Positions 1 to 6,704 are shown, counted from the first letter of the stretch. The stretch: DNA of 13,737 nt from Saprospiraceae bacterium (GCA_007125435.1 SLDF01000114.1:1-13737), one strand, 5' to 3'. Notes: a model not told the origin generated them from the letters alone. Made by a program: numbers and translations.

Positions 1-116
1 TAACAAACATGAAAACAAAGATAAAATAGCGCTGAAAATAACGCGGGACACCCAAAATGAAAACACAAACTCAGTGTTTATAAGGGTTACAGAAGGTTAG
101 GATAAGAGACCGCACA
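1..116. other. Possible foreign sequence abutting the collagen-like gene (insertion edge)
   Basis: Left of about position 116 the recognisable collagen-like protein sequence stops abruptly after EGQLMF. The minus strand then reads TGTGCGGTCTCTTATC and shows no coding continuity in any frame. The abrupt loss of family similarity and the TG start would suit the edge of an inserted element, but only 116 bp are visible and no transposase is seen. Confidence 0.25.
61..79 (-). terminator. Weak hairpin after the collagen-like gene
   Basis: On the minus strand AAACAC (79-74) pairs with GTGTTT (66-61) around a 7-nt loop, followed by TCATTTT, 8 nt after the stop. The stem is short and AT-rich, so this is only a possible terminator. 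Confidence 0.25.
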
Positions 117-2318
117 AAACATGAGTTGGCCTTCTGTAGGTGTAGTAGGTGCTACGTTAGTTCCTCGGATTTTTTCAACGGTAGTATTGTTTAATGACCC
201 TGTGACATCGCCTTCAGCACTGCTGGCACCGGGAGGGCCGGGATCACCTTGAGGGCCTTGTTCACCAGGTATACCTTGTTCGCCTTGTGGACCTTGGGGC
301 AATACCAGATTTAACTGTTGATTGGGTGCTTGTCCTGTAATTGCGGCTTGAGCAGTTGTACCCGATTGCACTGTACCAATAGTTAGTGTATTCGGTGGTC
401 CTGGAGCACCGTCTTGTCCCGGGTCACCTTTGGGCAAGACAAGGTTGAGTATTTGATTTGGTGATTCCCCTGTTATTTGTGCTTGAGGATTATCACCTGA
501 AGTCACATTACCTATGGCTAATTCGTTTGAAGGTCCGGCCTCACCTGGTTCACCTTGATCTCCTTTTAGGTTAGTAAACGAACCCCATGAACCGTCAGGG
601 TTTCGAAATCTAAGTGCCGATTGGTTCCATTGGTGTTCTGGTGCTAGTCCGTCCTCGCCTTGCTCTCCTTGTGCACCTTGTTCACCGGGAGGACCTTGTT
701 GTCCGGGTAGTCCTTGATCGCCTTGTTCTCCTTTGAGATTACTAAAGCTCCCCCAGGAGCTGTCAGGGTTTCTAAACCTTAATGCGGTTTGATTCCATTG
801 GTGCTCTGGAGCTAGCCCCATTTCACCCTCCGGACCTTGAAGGTCGGTGAAATCTCCCCACGTCCCGTCAGGATTCCTAAATCTTAGCCCGGTTTGGTTC
901 CATTCATGCTCAGGGGCGAGTCCATCCGTTCCCTGATCTCCCTGTTCACCTTTGAGATCAGTAAAGTCTCCCCAGGAGCCATCAGGATTTCTAAACCTAA
1001 GCGAATTTTGGCTCCATTGGTGCTCCGGAGCTGGCCCTGATGGACCTACTTCGCCTTGGGGACCTTGCACTTGCCCCACATTGACCCAATCGGTCCCCGT
1101 CCATACATAACCTTCACCTGTCTCAGCTACGATGATCATATCACCTATCTCGCTATTTGAGCCATCAGGTAAATCTTCAACTGTAGCTACTGAGCCCACT
1201 ACTGTCACACTATTACCTTGTGGCCCCTTAAGATCGATGTATGGGCCAAATGTACCATCCGGATTTTCAAACCTTACAGATGTGCCACTCCATTGGTGCT
1301 CTGGTTTATCTCCTTTTTCACCTTCAGGCCCTTCCGGTCCCAGAAGATTTGTATATGCTCCCCAGCTACCGTCTGGATTTCTAAATCGTAATGCTGACTG
1401 ATTCCATTGATGCTCAGGTGATGGACCGACCTCTCCCTGCTCACCTTTCAAATTAATCCACTCTCCCCATGACCCATTTGGATTCATAAATCTTAGCTGA
1501 GATGACATCCACTGATGCTCAGGTGCTTGACCTACTTCGCCATCATCTCCTTTGTCACCTTTGAGATCCACAAATTGACCAAATGTTCCATCCGGATTTT
1601 CAAAAGTGAGAGATGTGCCACTCCATTGATGTGCCGGTTTGTCTCCTTTAGGACCTTGCTGTCCACGGTCACCCTGTTCGCCTTTTGGTCCTTGTATTCT
1701 ACCGAGGTTGATCCAGTTTTCACCATTCCATACATAGCCATCGCCATTGGACTCGACAAATATTAAATCACCTATCTCATTACTTTGTCCATCAGGCAAT
1801 TCGCCTGGTGTTGGTACCGAGCCGACGACATTCACGCTATTACCCTGAGGACCTTGCAAGTCGCGATACTCTCCGAATGTGCCATCCGGTTTTTCAAATC
1901 TCAGCCGTGAGCCATCCCACTCATGTGCTGGTGCCGGCCCGGGAATAGAACTTCCTGAAGTCTCTGCATAAAGAGCGTAAGGAACAGCAGCGAGAAGAAC
2001 AGTATCATTGAAAGTGGTAGGTCCAACAAATTCAGCTAAAATAGTAGCGTTACCTCCAGACCAATCTAAGTTGGCTAGATGACCACCACCCAACTGAAGG
2101 TTGAGCACGCCAAAATCATCTGTGACACCCTGCAGCGTTTGAGTATATTTTTCGCCTCCAACTATAAATTCGAAGCTGCATTGGTAAGTCTCTTTGGCTA
2201 TGGGTTTTCCATCTGCCTGTCTTAAGGCTGCCTGATAATTGATTGATCCGGGAACTTGTCCTATAAGCGCCACTGATACTGACAAAAGACCGATAAATAC
2301 TAATAGTAGTAACCTCAT
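87..2318 (-). CDS. Collagen-like modular surface protein, apparently C-terminally truncated
   Basis: A 743-residue exported protein with a signal peptide (about 1-21) and an N-terminal domain (22-121: INYQAALRQADGKPIA, then VPYALYAETSG) common in Bacteroidota fibre-like surface proteins. Nine ~27-residue modules follow, each of the form PEHQW, four variable residues, LRFxNPDGSWG, then LKG, starting near residues 130, 228, 266, 300, 338, 430, 468, 503 and 559. They alternate with Gly-X-Y collagen-like segments, the longest at 530-557 and 676-697. Two copies of a tail-fibre-like module (VVGSV...GDGYVWNG...NLG; about 160-209 and 368-419) and two copies of an ITGxxPNQxLNLVLP module (about 598-634 and 643-675) are also present. 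The end (703-734), GDVTGSLNNTTVEKIRGT followed by PTEGQL, normally continues into a longer C-terminal region. Here it ends after a short unrelated tail, so the gene is probably truncated. It has no sorting domain of its own. An adhesin or fibre role is likely but inferred. Confidence 0.85.
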   Translation of the reverse strand: MRLLLLVFIGLLSVSVALIGQVPGSINYQAALRQADGKPIAKETYQCSFEFIVGGEKYTQTLQGVTDDFGVLNLQLGGGHLANLDWSGGNATILAEFVGPTTFNDTVLLAAVPYALYAETSGSSIPGPAPAHEWDGSRLRFEKPDGTFGEYRDLQGPQGNSVNVVGSVPTPGELPDGQSNEIGDLIFVESNGDGYVWNGENWINLGRIQGPKGEQGDRGQQGPKGDKPAHQWSGTSLTFENPDGTFGQFVDLKGDKGDDGEVGQAPEHQWMSSQLRFMNPNGSWGEWINLKGEQGEVGPSPEHQWNQSALRFRNPDGSWGAYTNLLGPEGPEGEKGDKPEHQWSGTSVRFENPDGTFGPYIDLKGPQGNSVTVVGSVATVEDLPDGSNSEIGDMIIVAETGEGYVWTGTDWVNVGQVQGPQGEVGPSGPAPEHQWSQNSLRFRNPDGSWGDFTDLKGEQGDQGTDGLAPEHEWNQTGLRFRNPDGTWGDFTDLQGPEGEMGLAPEHQWNQTALRFRNPDSSWGSFSNLKGEQGDQGLPGQQGPPGEQGAQGEQGEDGLAPEHQWNQSALRFRNPDGSWGSFTNLKGDQGEPGEAGPSNELAIGNVTSGDNPQAQITGESPNQILNLVLPKGDPGQDGAPGPPNTLTIGTVQSGTTAQAAITGQAPNQQLNLVLPQGPQGEQGIPGEQGPQGDPGPPGASSAEGDVTGSLNNTTVEKIRGTNVAPTTPTEGQLMFCAVSYPNLL
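548..1934 (-). repeat. Intragenic modular repeats of the collagen-like gene
   Basis: This part of the collagen-like gene encodes nine copies of the PEHQW...NPDGSWG module separated by Gly-X-Y linkers of varying length. There is also a higher-order duplication: modules at residues 130 and 338 are each followed by a GPQGNSV linker and the VVGSV tail-fibre-like module, giving a period of about 208 residues. At the DNA level the copies are clearly related but diverged. Such an array is prone to recombination-driven length change. Confidence 0.85.
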
Positions 2319-2330
2319 GATATTAAGTGT

Positions 2331-2849
2331 TTAAGGATTGATTTTTATTATTTTTCCGATGTTGAATTGAATGCCGTTATAAGAGCCTTGCAATACATAC
2401 AGGCCATCCGGTAATTGAGCCCACTCAGTAATTCTATCGCCAGGCCTATTCAGAATACCTACTACCTGCCCCTGCATATTGATGATTTCCAGACGCTCCG
2501 GTAAGAAATCACTACTGAGATAAAGCTCATCGCTAAAAGGATTGGGATATACCTTAAGGTTAAGCACCTCATTTTCCGTGGAGATAGAAGTAGTGAGCTC
2601 GCTCAAATGGGATGCTTGAAATCCCTGACCTAAGTAGGTGTCATTAATAGTCTTGGTAGACACGAGCGCTTCCCCCAGTGTAGAACTAAAAATAATATCT
2701 ACCTGCTGACCAGAAGATCCACCTGAGCCAACCACTCTATTGCTAATCTGCTGAGCATAACTGTGCGTAGAAAAAACGGTGATTATTACTGTTCCTAAAA
2801 GGAAAATCAGATGATTGATAAATGACTGCATAAATGAATAACTTAACAT
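2331..2849 (-). CDS. Small secreted protein with T9SS type A C-terminal sorting domain
   Basis: A 172-residue secreted protein of unknown function. A signal peptide ends near THSYAQ (residues 28-33). The first ATG is at 2849, but the ATG at 2831 (M7) gives a cleaner signal peptide and a longer leader, so it may be the real start. A short middle segment (about 34-78) contains SSTLGEALVST and LGQGFQ, a pattern seen in many small Bacteroidota surface proteins. The C-terminal domain (about 96-172) has VYPNPF (100-105), the type A sorting-domain start, then IINMQGQVV, DGLYVLQG and the terminal KIIKI. It should cross the outer membrane through the type IX system and be anchored or released. The collagen-like gene follows after 12 nt, so the two are probably co-expressed and may interact at the surface; that interaction is inference. 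Confidence 0.88.
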   Translation of the reverse strand: MLSYSFMQSFINHLIFLLGTVIITVFSTHSYAQQISNRVVGSGGSSGQQVDIIFSSTLGEALVSTKTINDTYLGQGFQASHLSELTTSISTENEVLNLKVYPNPFSDELYLSSDFLPERLEIINMQGQVVGILNRPGDRITEWAQLPDGLYVLQGSYNGIQFNIGKIIKINP

Positions 2850-2867
2850 GAACTATTATTATCGATG

Positions 2868-2897
2868 CAAAAATTCATGTTTTTCAAGAGCTGGAAA
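2868..2897 (-). promoter_or_regulatory. Weak candidate promoter for the T9SS-sorted protein / collagen-like pair
   Basis: On the minus strand TTTC (2897-2894) is followed after 18 nt by AATTTTTG (2875-2868). This is a one-mismatch fit to TAnnTTTG with an imperfect -33 element. A weak core promoter immediately downstream of a palindrome would fit activator dependence. The implied transcript start leaves a very short leader to the first ATG (2849) and about 30 nt to the second (2831). Confidence 0.3.
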
Positions 2898-2899
2898 CC

Positions 2900-2911
2900 A
2901 CCCATATGGGT
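2900..2911. promoter_or_regulatory. Perfect 12-bp palindrome, candidate operator
   Basis: ACCCATATGGGT is a perfect inverted repeat about 50 bp upstream of the small T9SS protein start. It lies just upstream of the weak -33-like box at 2894-2897, where an activator dimer would bind. The regulator is unknown, and no second copy was noticed in this window. Confidence 0.4.
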
Positions 2912-2997
2912 AGTATTGGAAGAAAGGGACTGATTTTGTGGAATTTAGTAGGCTTTAAAATTGAAAAACTTAATAGTGTATTTCATTTTATTGCTTC

Positions 2998-3133
2998 GGG
3001 CATCACCCCGCTCCTTGCGTCGCGCGGTCGTTACGTTACGTGGCGCGCTATTCGCTTGGCCTCGATTTCGCTATCACTCCATCGAGTCTGGCTCCGCTAC
3101 CGCTTCGCCACCACTTCACATCACTGATGCGAT
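2998..3133 (+). repeat. Dispersed intergenic repeat, copy 1
   Basis: A 136-bp element, clearly more GC-rich than its flanks, with its sense orientation on the plus strand, opposite to all neighbouring genes. It is a diverged copy of the element at 6490-6621, with the same blocks in the same order. Its ends carry complementary GCATCA (3000-3005) and TGATGC (3125-3130). The internal stem is CTCGAT (3061-3066) with ATCGAG (3081-3086) around a 14-nt loop. The same stem exists in copy 2 with three different base pairs. It lies 3' of the DUF1501 gene and 5' of the small T9SS-sorted protein gene. Compared with copy 2 it has a 3-4 nt insertion after the GGCTCC block. Confidence 0.85.
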
Positions 3134-3208
3134 GCACGGGTAAAAAACGACATTTTGAAATGGGCAAGTTTTTGTAAAGTGGCACTTGGAAGCTACTCTG
3201 ACATTAGA

Positions 3209-4819
3209 TTACCTCACCAGCAACTTGCCCGAATGCACTTGATGCTTGACATGTATTCTGTAAAAGTAATATCCCGGTATCCTTATTTTATGAGCCGGCA
3301 CCTCTACAAACCATTCTTTCTGTGTCGGATAGCCATCAAACAAAACACCGTGGGATTGCCCCATTGCATTGATCAACTCAATCCTTATCCGGTCAGTAAT
3401 GGAAGATTGTAGATGAATATGTATGACGCCGCCTGTACCATATCTTGCCTCATGCCAGAATGAAGTATTCGAATGCCAATCATGAAAACTTGTGGGTCTG
3501 CAATCAATACCTAAATCAATCCTATCATGGCTCTGGCCCATGACTATATCTACTAAACCGGAATCGACGCACAACCACTTCTCCATCACACTTGCATACA
3601 CCCTTCTAAAATCCAGTTCATACCTCAAATTCCCATTTGTGTCTAATTGATGCAAATTGGGCAAGCCTCCCAAAACTTTTTGACCATCCAGAGCCTTACC
3701 CCATAAAAACATTGGAGCTGCCGCTCCGTGATCTGTACCCTGAGACGCATTCTGTGCAGGCCTACGACCAAATTCTGAAAAGGTAAAAGAGAGGACGCGA
3801 TCGTCCCAATCACCTACCTGTAAGTCATCATAAAAAGATTTCACATTATGAGCCAGCATCTGCAGCAAGTTGGCATGCTGATTCAGCTGACCGGCATGTG
3901 TGTCAAAACCATTTAAAGTCACCACATACATACGTGTGCCTAAACCACCTTTTATTAATCGCGCTATGATGCTCAGCTGACGGCCTAGTGGACCATTATA
4001 ATCTACTGTATTAATGCCTCCTTCATACGCTCCAGATATAGCCTCAGCGTACTTGAACGTATTATTGGTAATGGTACGGATATAAGATAACTGTTCACCA
4101 AACAAGCAATCCGGTACATCGCCCGGGTCATGCAAGCCTCCTGTCGTAGCAATATACTCTAACTGCTCGGGTGACGGGACAGATATGGCGTAATTTACAT
4201 TTTCCTCACCATGAAAAACCAAATCACCGCTACCTCCAATTTGAATCGCAGGGGGTATGTCCGGAGGATTTAGCAAAAAACCAGGGTAAGTGTCATCAAA
4301 GAAACGACCCAACCAGCCTGTATTCCATTCTACCTGTGCGTCGCTGGCGCTTGCCCATATATCGGAAGACCGAAAATGAGATAAATTTTGTTCTGGATAT
4401 CCCACATTGTTTAAAAGCTTCATCGCTCCTGACTGCCACATTCCCAGTAGGGGGGCAAGAGATGGATGCAAGCCTAAGCCTTCTGCAAAGGGTAAAGCTG
4501 CATTCTCCGGAATATGTATGCCAGGTCTTAAACTACGATATTGAGAAAAGTCGTGAAGTGGAATGATTGTATTCAAGCCATCATTACCGCCTTGTAGTCT
4601 AATCATGACCAATATCCTATCGTCTCCTGCATCTGACAAGCCCATGGAAAGTGGAGAAGCCGCAAAAGCAGTAACAGGAATACGACCCGCTAAAAAACTG
4701 GCACCGCCTACCAAACCTAAACTCTTTAGGAAAGAACGCCTACTCCAGATGCTGTGTTCTTTATCATGATAAGCATCTTCCAGTGATGCCTTTGGTCCTT
4801 TAATATTGTCTTCACACAT
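3209..4819 (-). CDS. DUF1501 family protein with Tat signal and probable T9SS sorting domain
   Basis: A 536-residue protein of the DUF1501 family, which has a fold reminiscent of the alkaline phosphatase/sulfatase superfamily but no activity I can name. Residues 26-32 read SRRSFLK, a near-ideal twin-arginine motif, followed by a hydrophobic stretch and an AFAAS cleavage region (51-55), so export folded through Tat is expected. Family signatures are MIRLQGGNDGLNT (72-84), TLNGFDTHAGQ (301-311), and the SEFGRRP...GTDHG block (348-365). The C-terminal ~70 residues (about 465-536), with RIELINAMGQ, then PGYYFYRI, then SGKLLVR, resemble a T9SS type A sorting domain, although the usual PNP motif at its start is missing. 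It is the second gene of the operon after DUF1800. No convincing terminator was found after its TAA. Confidence 0.9.
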   Translation of the reverse strand: MCEDNIKGPKASLEDAYHDKEHSIWSRRSFLKSLGLVGGASFLAGRIPVTAFAASPLSMGLSDAGDDRILVMIRLQGGNDGLNTIIPLHDFSQYRSLRPGIHIPENAALPFAEGLGLHPSLAPLLGMWQSGAMKLLNNVGYPEQNLSHFRSSDIWASASDAQVEWNTGWLGRFFDDTYPGFLLNPPDIPPAIQIGGSGDLVFHGEENVNYAISVPSPEQLEYIATTGGLHDPGDVPDCLFGEQLSYIRTITNNTFKYAEAISGAYEGGINTVDYNGPLGRQLSIIARLIKGGLGTRMYVVTLNGFDTHAGQLNQHANLLQMLAHNVKSFYDDLQVGDWDDRVLSFTFSEFGRRPAQNASQGTDHGAAAPMFLWGKALDGQKVLGGLPNLHQLDTNGNLRYELDFRRVYASVMEKWLCVDSGLVDIVMGQSHDRIDLGIDCRPTSFHDWHSNTSFWHEARYGTGGVIHIHLQSSITDRIRIELINAMGQSHGVLFDGYPTQKEWFVEVPAHKIRIPGYYFYRIHVKHQVHSGKLLVR

Positions 4820-4831
4820 AGTCAGTGGCTT

Positions 4832-6277
4832 TTAATTAATTTGAAATTCTGGTAAACGAATGATTTGCTGCAACAACAAACCAGTCTGAGCAGGTACGGT
4901 AACCCAATCCAGATTCCATGAACCGTCTTCAAAGTAGTTCTCAGGAATCTCAGACTTGAATGTTAGAACTAAAGCATGATAATCCTCTTCCCTTTGTAAA
5001 GGCTGTGGTAACAGAGCATCTACAAAGGCTTTGACAATGACTTCTGGTTGATCCCAAGACGGGGCAACCTCCTTTATCCAGTCTGTCAACACATGTGGTT
5101 CATTTATAAAGGTTTGCCAAATAAAAGCATCCAGAGCTATCCATCTTTGCGTCAATAAACTGGATGTAACCCAGGCTTTATCTCCAGGCCAGCCTGATAC
5201 ATCTGGTGGATTGAACACCAACTGACCCAGCTCTGCTGCCTGAAAGAGTAATAATGTTCTAATCTCAACCGGCATAGGGAACTCACTTTCTCTGACAAAG
5301 GCAATGAATAACTCCAATGGACTTTTAATCCGCGTTGATATCACACCATTATCAAAGAATCGCTCACTTTTAAATAAAACCCGATAAACCGGCTCCAACT
5401 CAAAATTAGCTGTCAATAAAATATTCGCAAGTTCGCTGACAAATTCCTCATCTACATCAGGTGAAACATAATGCCGGTACAGCTTCCTACAAACGTGTCT
5501 TGCGATAAGGGCAGCGCGCTCTTCAAATAAGATGTCGTGCAAACTATCGTAATTCCAGGCTCCTATACGCCCAAAGATAGTCTTCTGACCAGGGTCATGT
5601 AGCAAGGGTGTAAAACCAATGGGTGCGCATAACTCAGAAAATCCATTCCAACCGGTTAACGCTCTAGCGCTTTCAGTAATATCCATCTCCGTGTATCCCT
5701 GATCTCTACCTAGAGTAAACAACTCAAACAATTCGCGAGCATAATTCTCATTAGGGCTGAGTCGTGTATTTTGGACGCCATTTAGAAATACCAACATAGC
5801 GGGTGTTACGCCTACTTCCTTAGTGAATGTTTTAAAGTTGCCAAAACAGTTCTGCTCCAAAATCTGATAATACTGATACATCCATGAAGGGCAAGCGTAC
5901 TGCTCAAAACGTGTTACAAAGTGATTTTGCCAAAAAAGTGTCAGTTTTGCTCGAAGGGGATTAGTCAACATATCGTTTAGGTAAGCTAAGCCAAAGTCCA
6001 GAATCTGTTCTTGCGCTTGTTGCTGAAAATCGTTGTATTGGCTAGCAGACCACTGACTCCAGACCGGTGTAGGTATTGGCTCAGCAAATAAAGCGTCGTC
6101 TAACAATTCATCAACCAGCTCTCCCGGACTTTTTGTTAACGCTGACTGAATGAGCTGATCCGAAGCACCAAACCCCAATCTCCTAAACACATGCCTGGCT
6201 CGCTGAGCATCCCAGGGCATATCAGTATTTGGCACGTATGGCGCCAGTCCTGTAGTAAGTAAGCAATCTGAAAGCAT
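4832..6277 (-). CDS. DUF1800 family protein
   Basis: A 481-residue protein of the DUF1800 family, whose biochemical role I do not know. Supporting motifs in order are PWDAQRARHVFRRLGFGAS (21-39, the usual family start), KLTLFWQNHFVT (111-122), the strongest signature NENYARELFELFTLG (176-190), the ESARALTGW segment (202-210), HVCRKLYRHYVSP (261-273), and FNPPDVSGWPGDKAWV (355-370). Length is normal. There is no hydrophobic signal peptide at the chosen start; family similarity begins only around residue 21, so an ATG at 6220 is an alternative. The DUF1501 gene follows after 12 nt, and this pairing in one operon is a widespread arrangement in several phyla, suggesting that the two proteins work together. 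The Cys at position 5 is not in a lipobox context. Confidence 0.92.
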   Translation of the reverse strand: MLSDCLLTTGLAPYVPNTDMPWDAQRARHVFRRLGFGASDQLIQSALTKSPGELVDELLDDALFAEPIPTPVWSQWSASQYNDFQQQAQEQILDFGLAYLNDMLTNPLRAKLTLFWQNHFVTRFEQYACPSWMYQYYQILEQNCFGNFKTFTKEVGVTPAMLVFLNGVQNTRLSPNENYARELFELFTLGRDQGYTEMDITESARALTGWNGFSELCAPIGFTPLLHDPGQKTIFGRIGAWNYDSLHDILFEERAALIARHVCRKLYRHYVSPDVDEEFVSELANILLTANFELEPVYRVLFKSERFFDNGVISTRIKSPLELFIAFVRESEFPMPVEIRTLLLFQAAELGQLVFNPPDVSGWPGDKAWVTSSLLTQRWIALDAFIWQTFINEPHVLTDWIKEVAPSWDQPEVIVKAFVDALLPQPLQREEDYHALVLTFKSEIPENYFEDGSWNLDWVTVPAQTGLLLQQIIRLPEFQIN

Positions 6278-6302
6278 CTGTCTTTATCTTTTTATTATAC
6301 AA

Positions 6303-6334
6303 TAAAGTTACATATTTTAAAGCATAGACCCAAA
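6303..6334 (-). promoter_or_regulatory. Candidate Bacteroidota-type promoter for the DUF1800-DUF1501 operon
   Basis: On the minus strand a TTTG box (6334-6331) is followed after 20 nt by TAACTTTA (6310-6303). This matches the Bacteroidota -33 TTTG / -7 TAnnTTTG pattern except for the last base. The implied transcript start lies about 20 nt before the DUF1800 ATG at 6277. The region is AT-rich, so a chance match is possible. Confidence 0.45.
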
Positions 6335-6489
6335 TAAACATTCCGTGGACTAACTTGAACATATAGTAGTTACTTAATATTGAGGTTTGAAATCGACAAG
6401 GCAGATTTACAAATAAGAGAGGAAAAAGGGCTTTAGACCAAGGCACTTTCTTTGACTGCGTGAGGGAACTGAATCTTCCTTTGGACTGA

Positions 6490-6621
6490 ATCGCATCAGC
6501 GATGTGAAAGGGTGGCGACGACAGGAGCCAGACTCTGCGTAATGAAAATGAAGCAGAGGCCGACCGTTCAGGGAGCCCTGTAACGTAGCGACCCGACGAC
6601 GTCAGGAGAAGGGTGATGCCC
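6490..6621 (-). repeat. Dispersed intergenic repeat, copy 2
   Basis: A 132-bp element whose sense orientation (GGGCATCACCC first) is on the minus strand. It aligns with the element at 2998-3133. Shared blocks are GGGCATCACCC, CTCCT, CGTCG, GGTCG, TACGTTAC, GAGTCTGGCTCC, CGCCACC, TTCACATC and CTGATGCGAT. A 44-nt section from CGTCG to GGCC aligns without gaps. Its ends carry GCATCA and TGATGC, which are complementary (6614-6619 and 6493-6498). An internal stem CTCTGC/GCAGAG (plus-strand positions 6553-6558 and 6533-6538) encloses a 14-nt loop. It sits between the SusD terminator and the DUF1800 promoter. Homology may extend past 6490 towards 6440, but copy 1 is not similar there, so the true boundary is uncertain. 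Confidence 0.85.
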
Positions 6622-6661
6622 AAAACAACATAATGGAAAGCATGCCAATAATCGACTCAAT

Positions 6662-6704
6662 ATAAAAAGCAGAAGCCCTCCCGATCCATTCACAGGAGGA
6701 CTTC
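6662..6704 (-). terminator. Intrinsic terminator after SusD
   Basis: Read on the minus strand, GAAGTCCTCC (6704-6695) pairs with GGAGGGCTTC (6681-6672) over 10 bp with one G-U pair. The loop is 13 nt. TGCTTTTTAT follows immediately and supplies the U-tract. It lies about 32 nt after the SusD stop and ends the glycan-uptake operon before the repeat and the DUF1800 promoter region. Confidence 0.85.

Larger units (their letters stand above)
2850..3208. other. Intergenic region between DUF1501 and the T9SS-sorted small protein
   Basis: This 359-bp stretch has no supported gene. It holds repeat copy 1 (2998-3133), a perfect palindrome (2900-2911) and weak promoter boxes (2868-2897). I see nothing in 3134-3208 beyond the DUF1501 3' flank. 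Two overlapping open frames on the plus strand here arise from the repeat and are not called. Confidence 0.7.

Noticed and set aside
1132..1766. Open frames inside the collagen-like gene in other frames (1132-1401, 1515-1766, 1532-1759)
   Set aside because: They are shadows of the repetitive collagen-like coding sequence and have no start context or recognisable domain.
548..1934. Regular repeats that could suggest a CRISPR-like array
   Set aside because: The repeats are in frame, encode protein modules of variable linker length, and have neither constant short repeats nor unique spacers of uniform size.
2906..3143. Two overlapping plus-strand open frames (73 and 60 codons) over repeat copy 1
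   Set aside because: One of them shares short strings (GRYVT, RVWL) with the frame over copy 2, but this follows from nucleotide similarity of the repeat. Starts lie in non-homologous flanks, the stops differ, and the conserved stem explains the conservation better.
3162..3230. 9-bp inverted repeat GGGCAAGTT / AACTTGCCC around the DUF1501 stop
   Set aside because: The arms are 51 nt apart, there is no U-tract, and several 9-bp matches at this spacing are expected by chance in a window of this size.
6222..6623. 133-codon open frame on the minus strand between SusD and DUF1800
   Set aside because: Its N-terminal half is repeat copy 2 and its C-terminal end runs into the DUF1800 start in another frame. 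The part between has no recognisable protein character.
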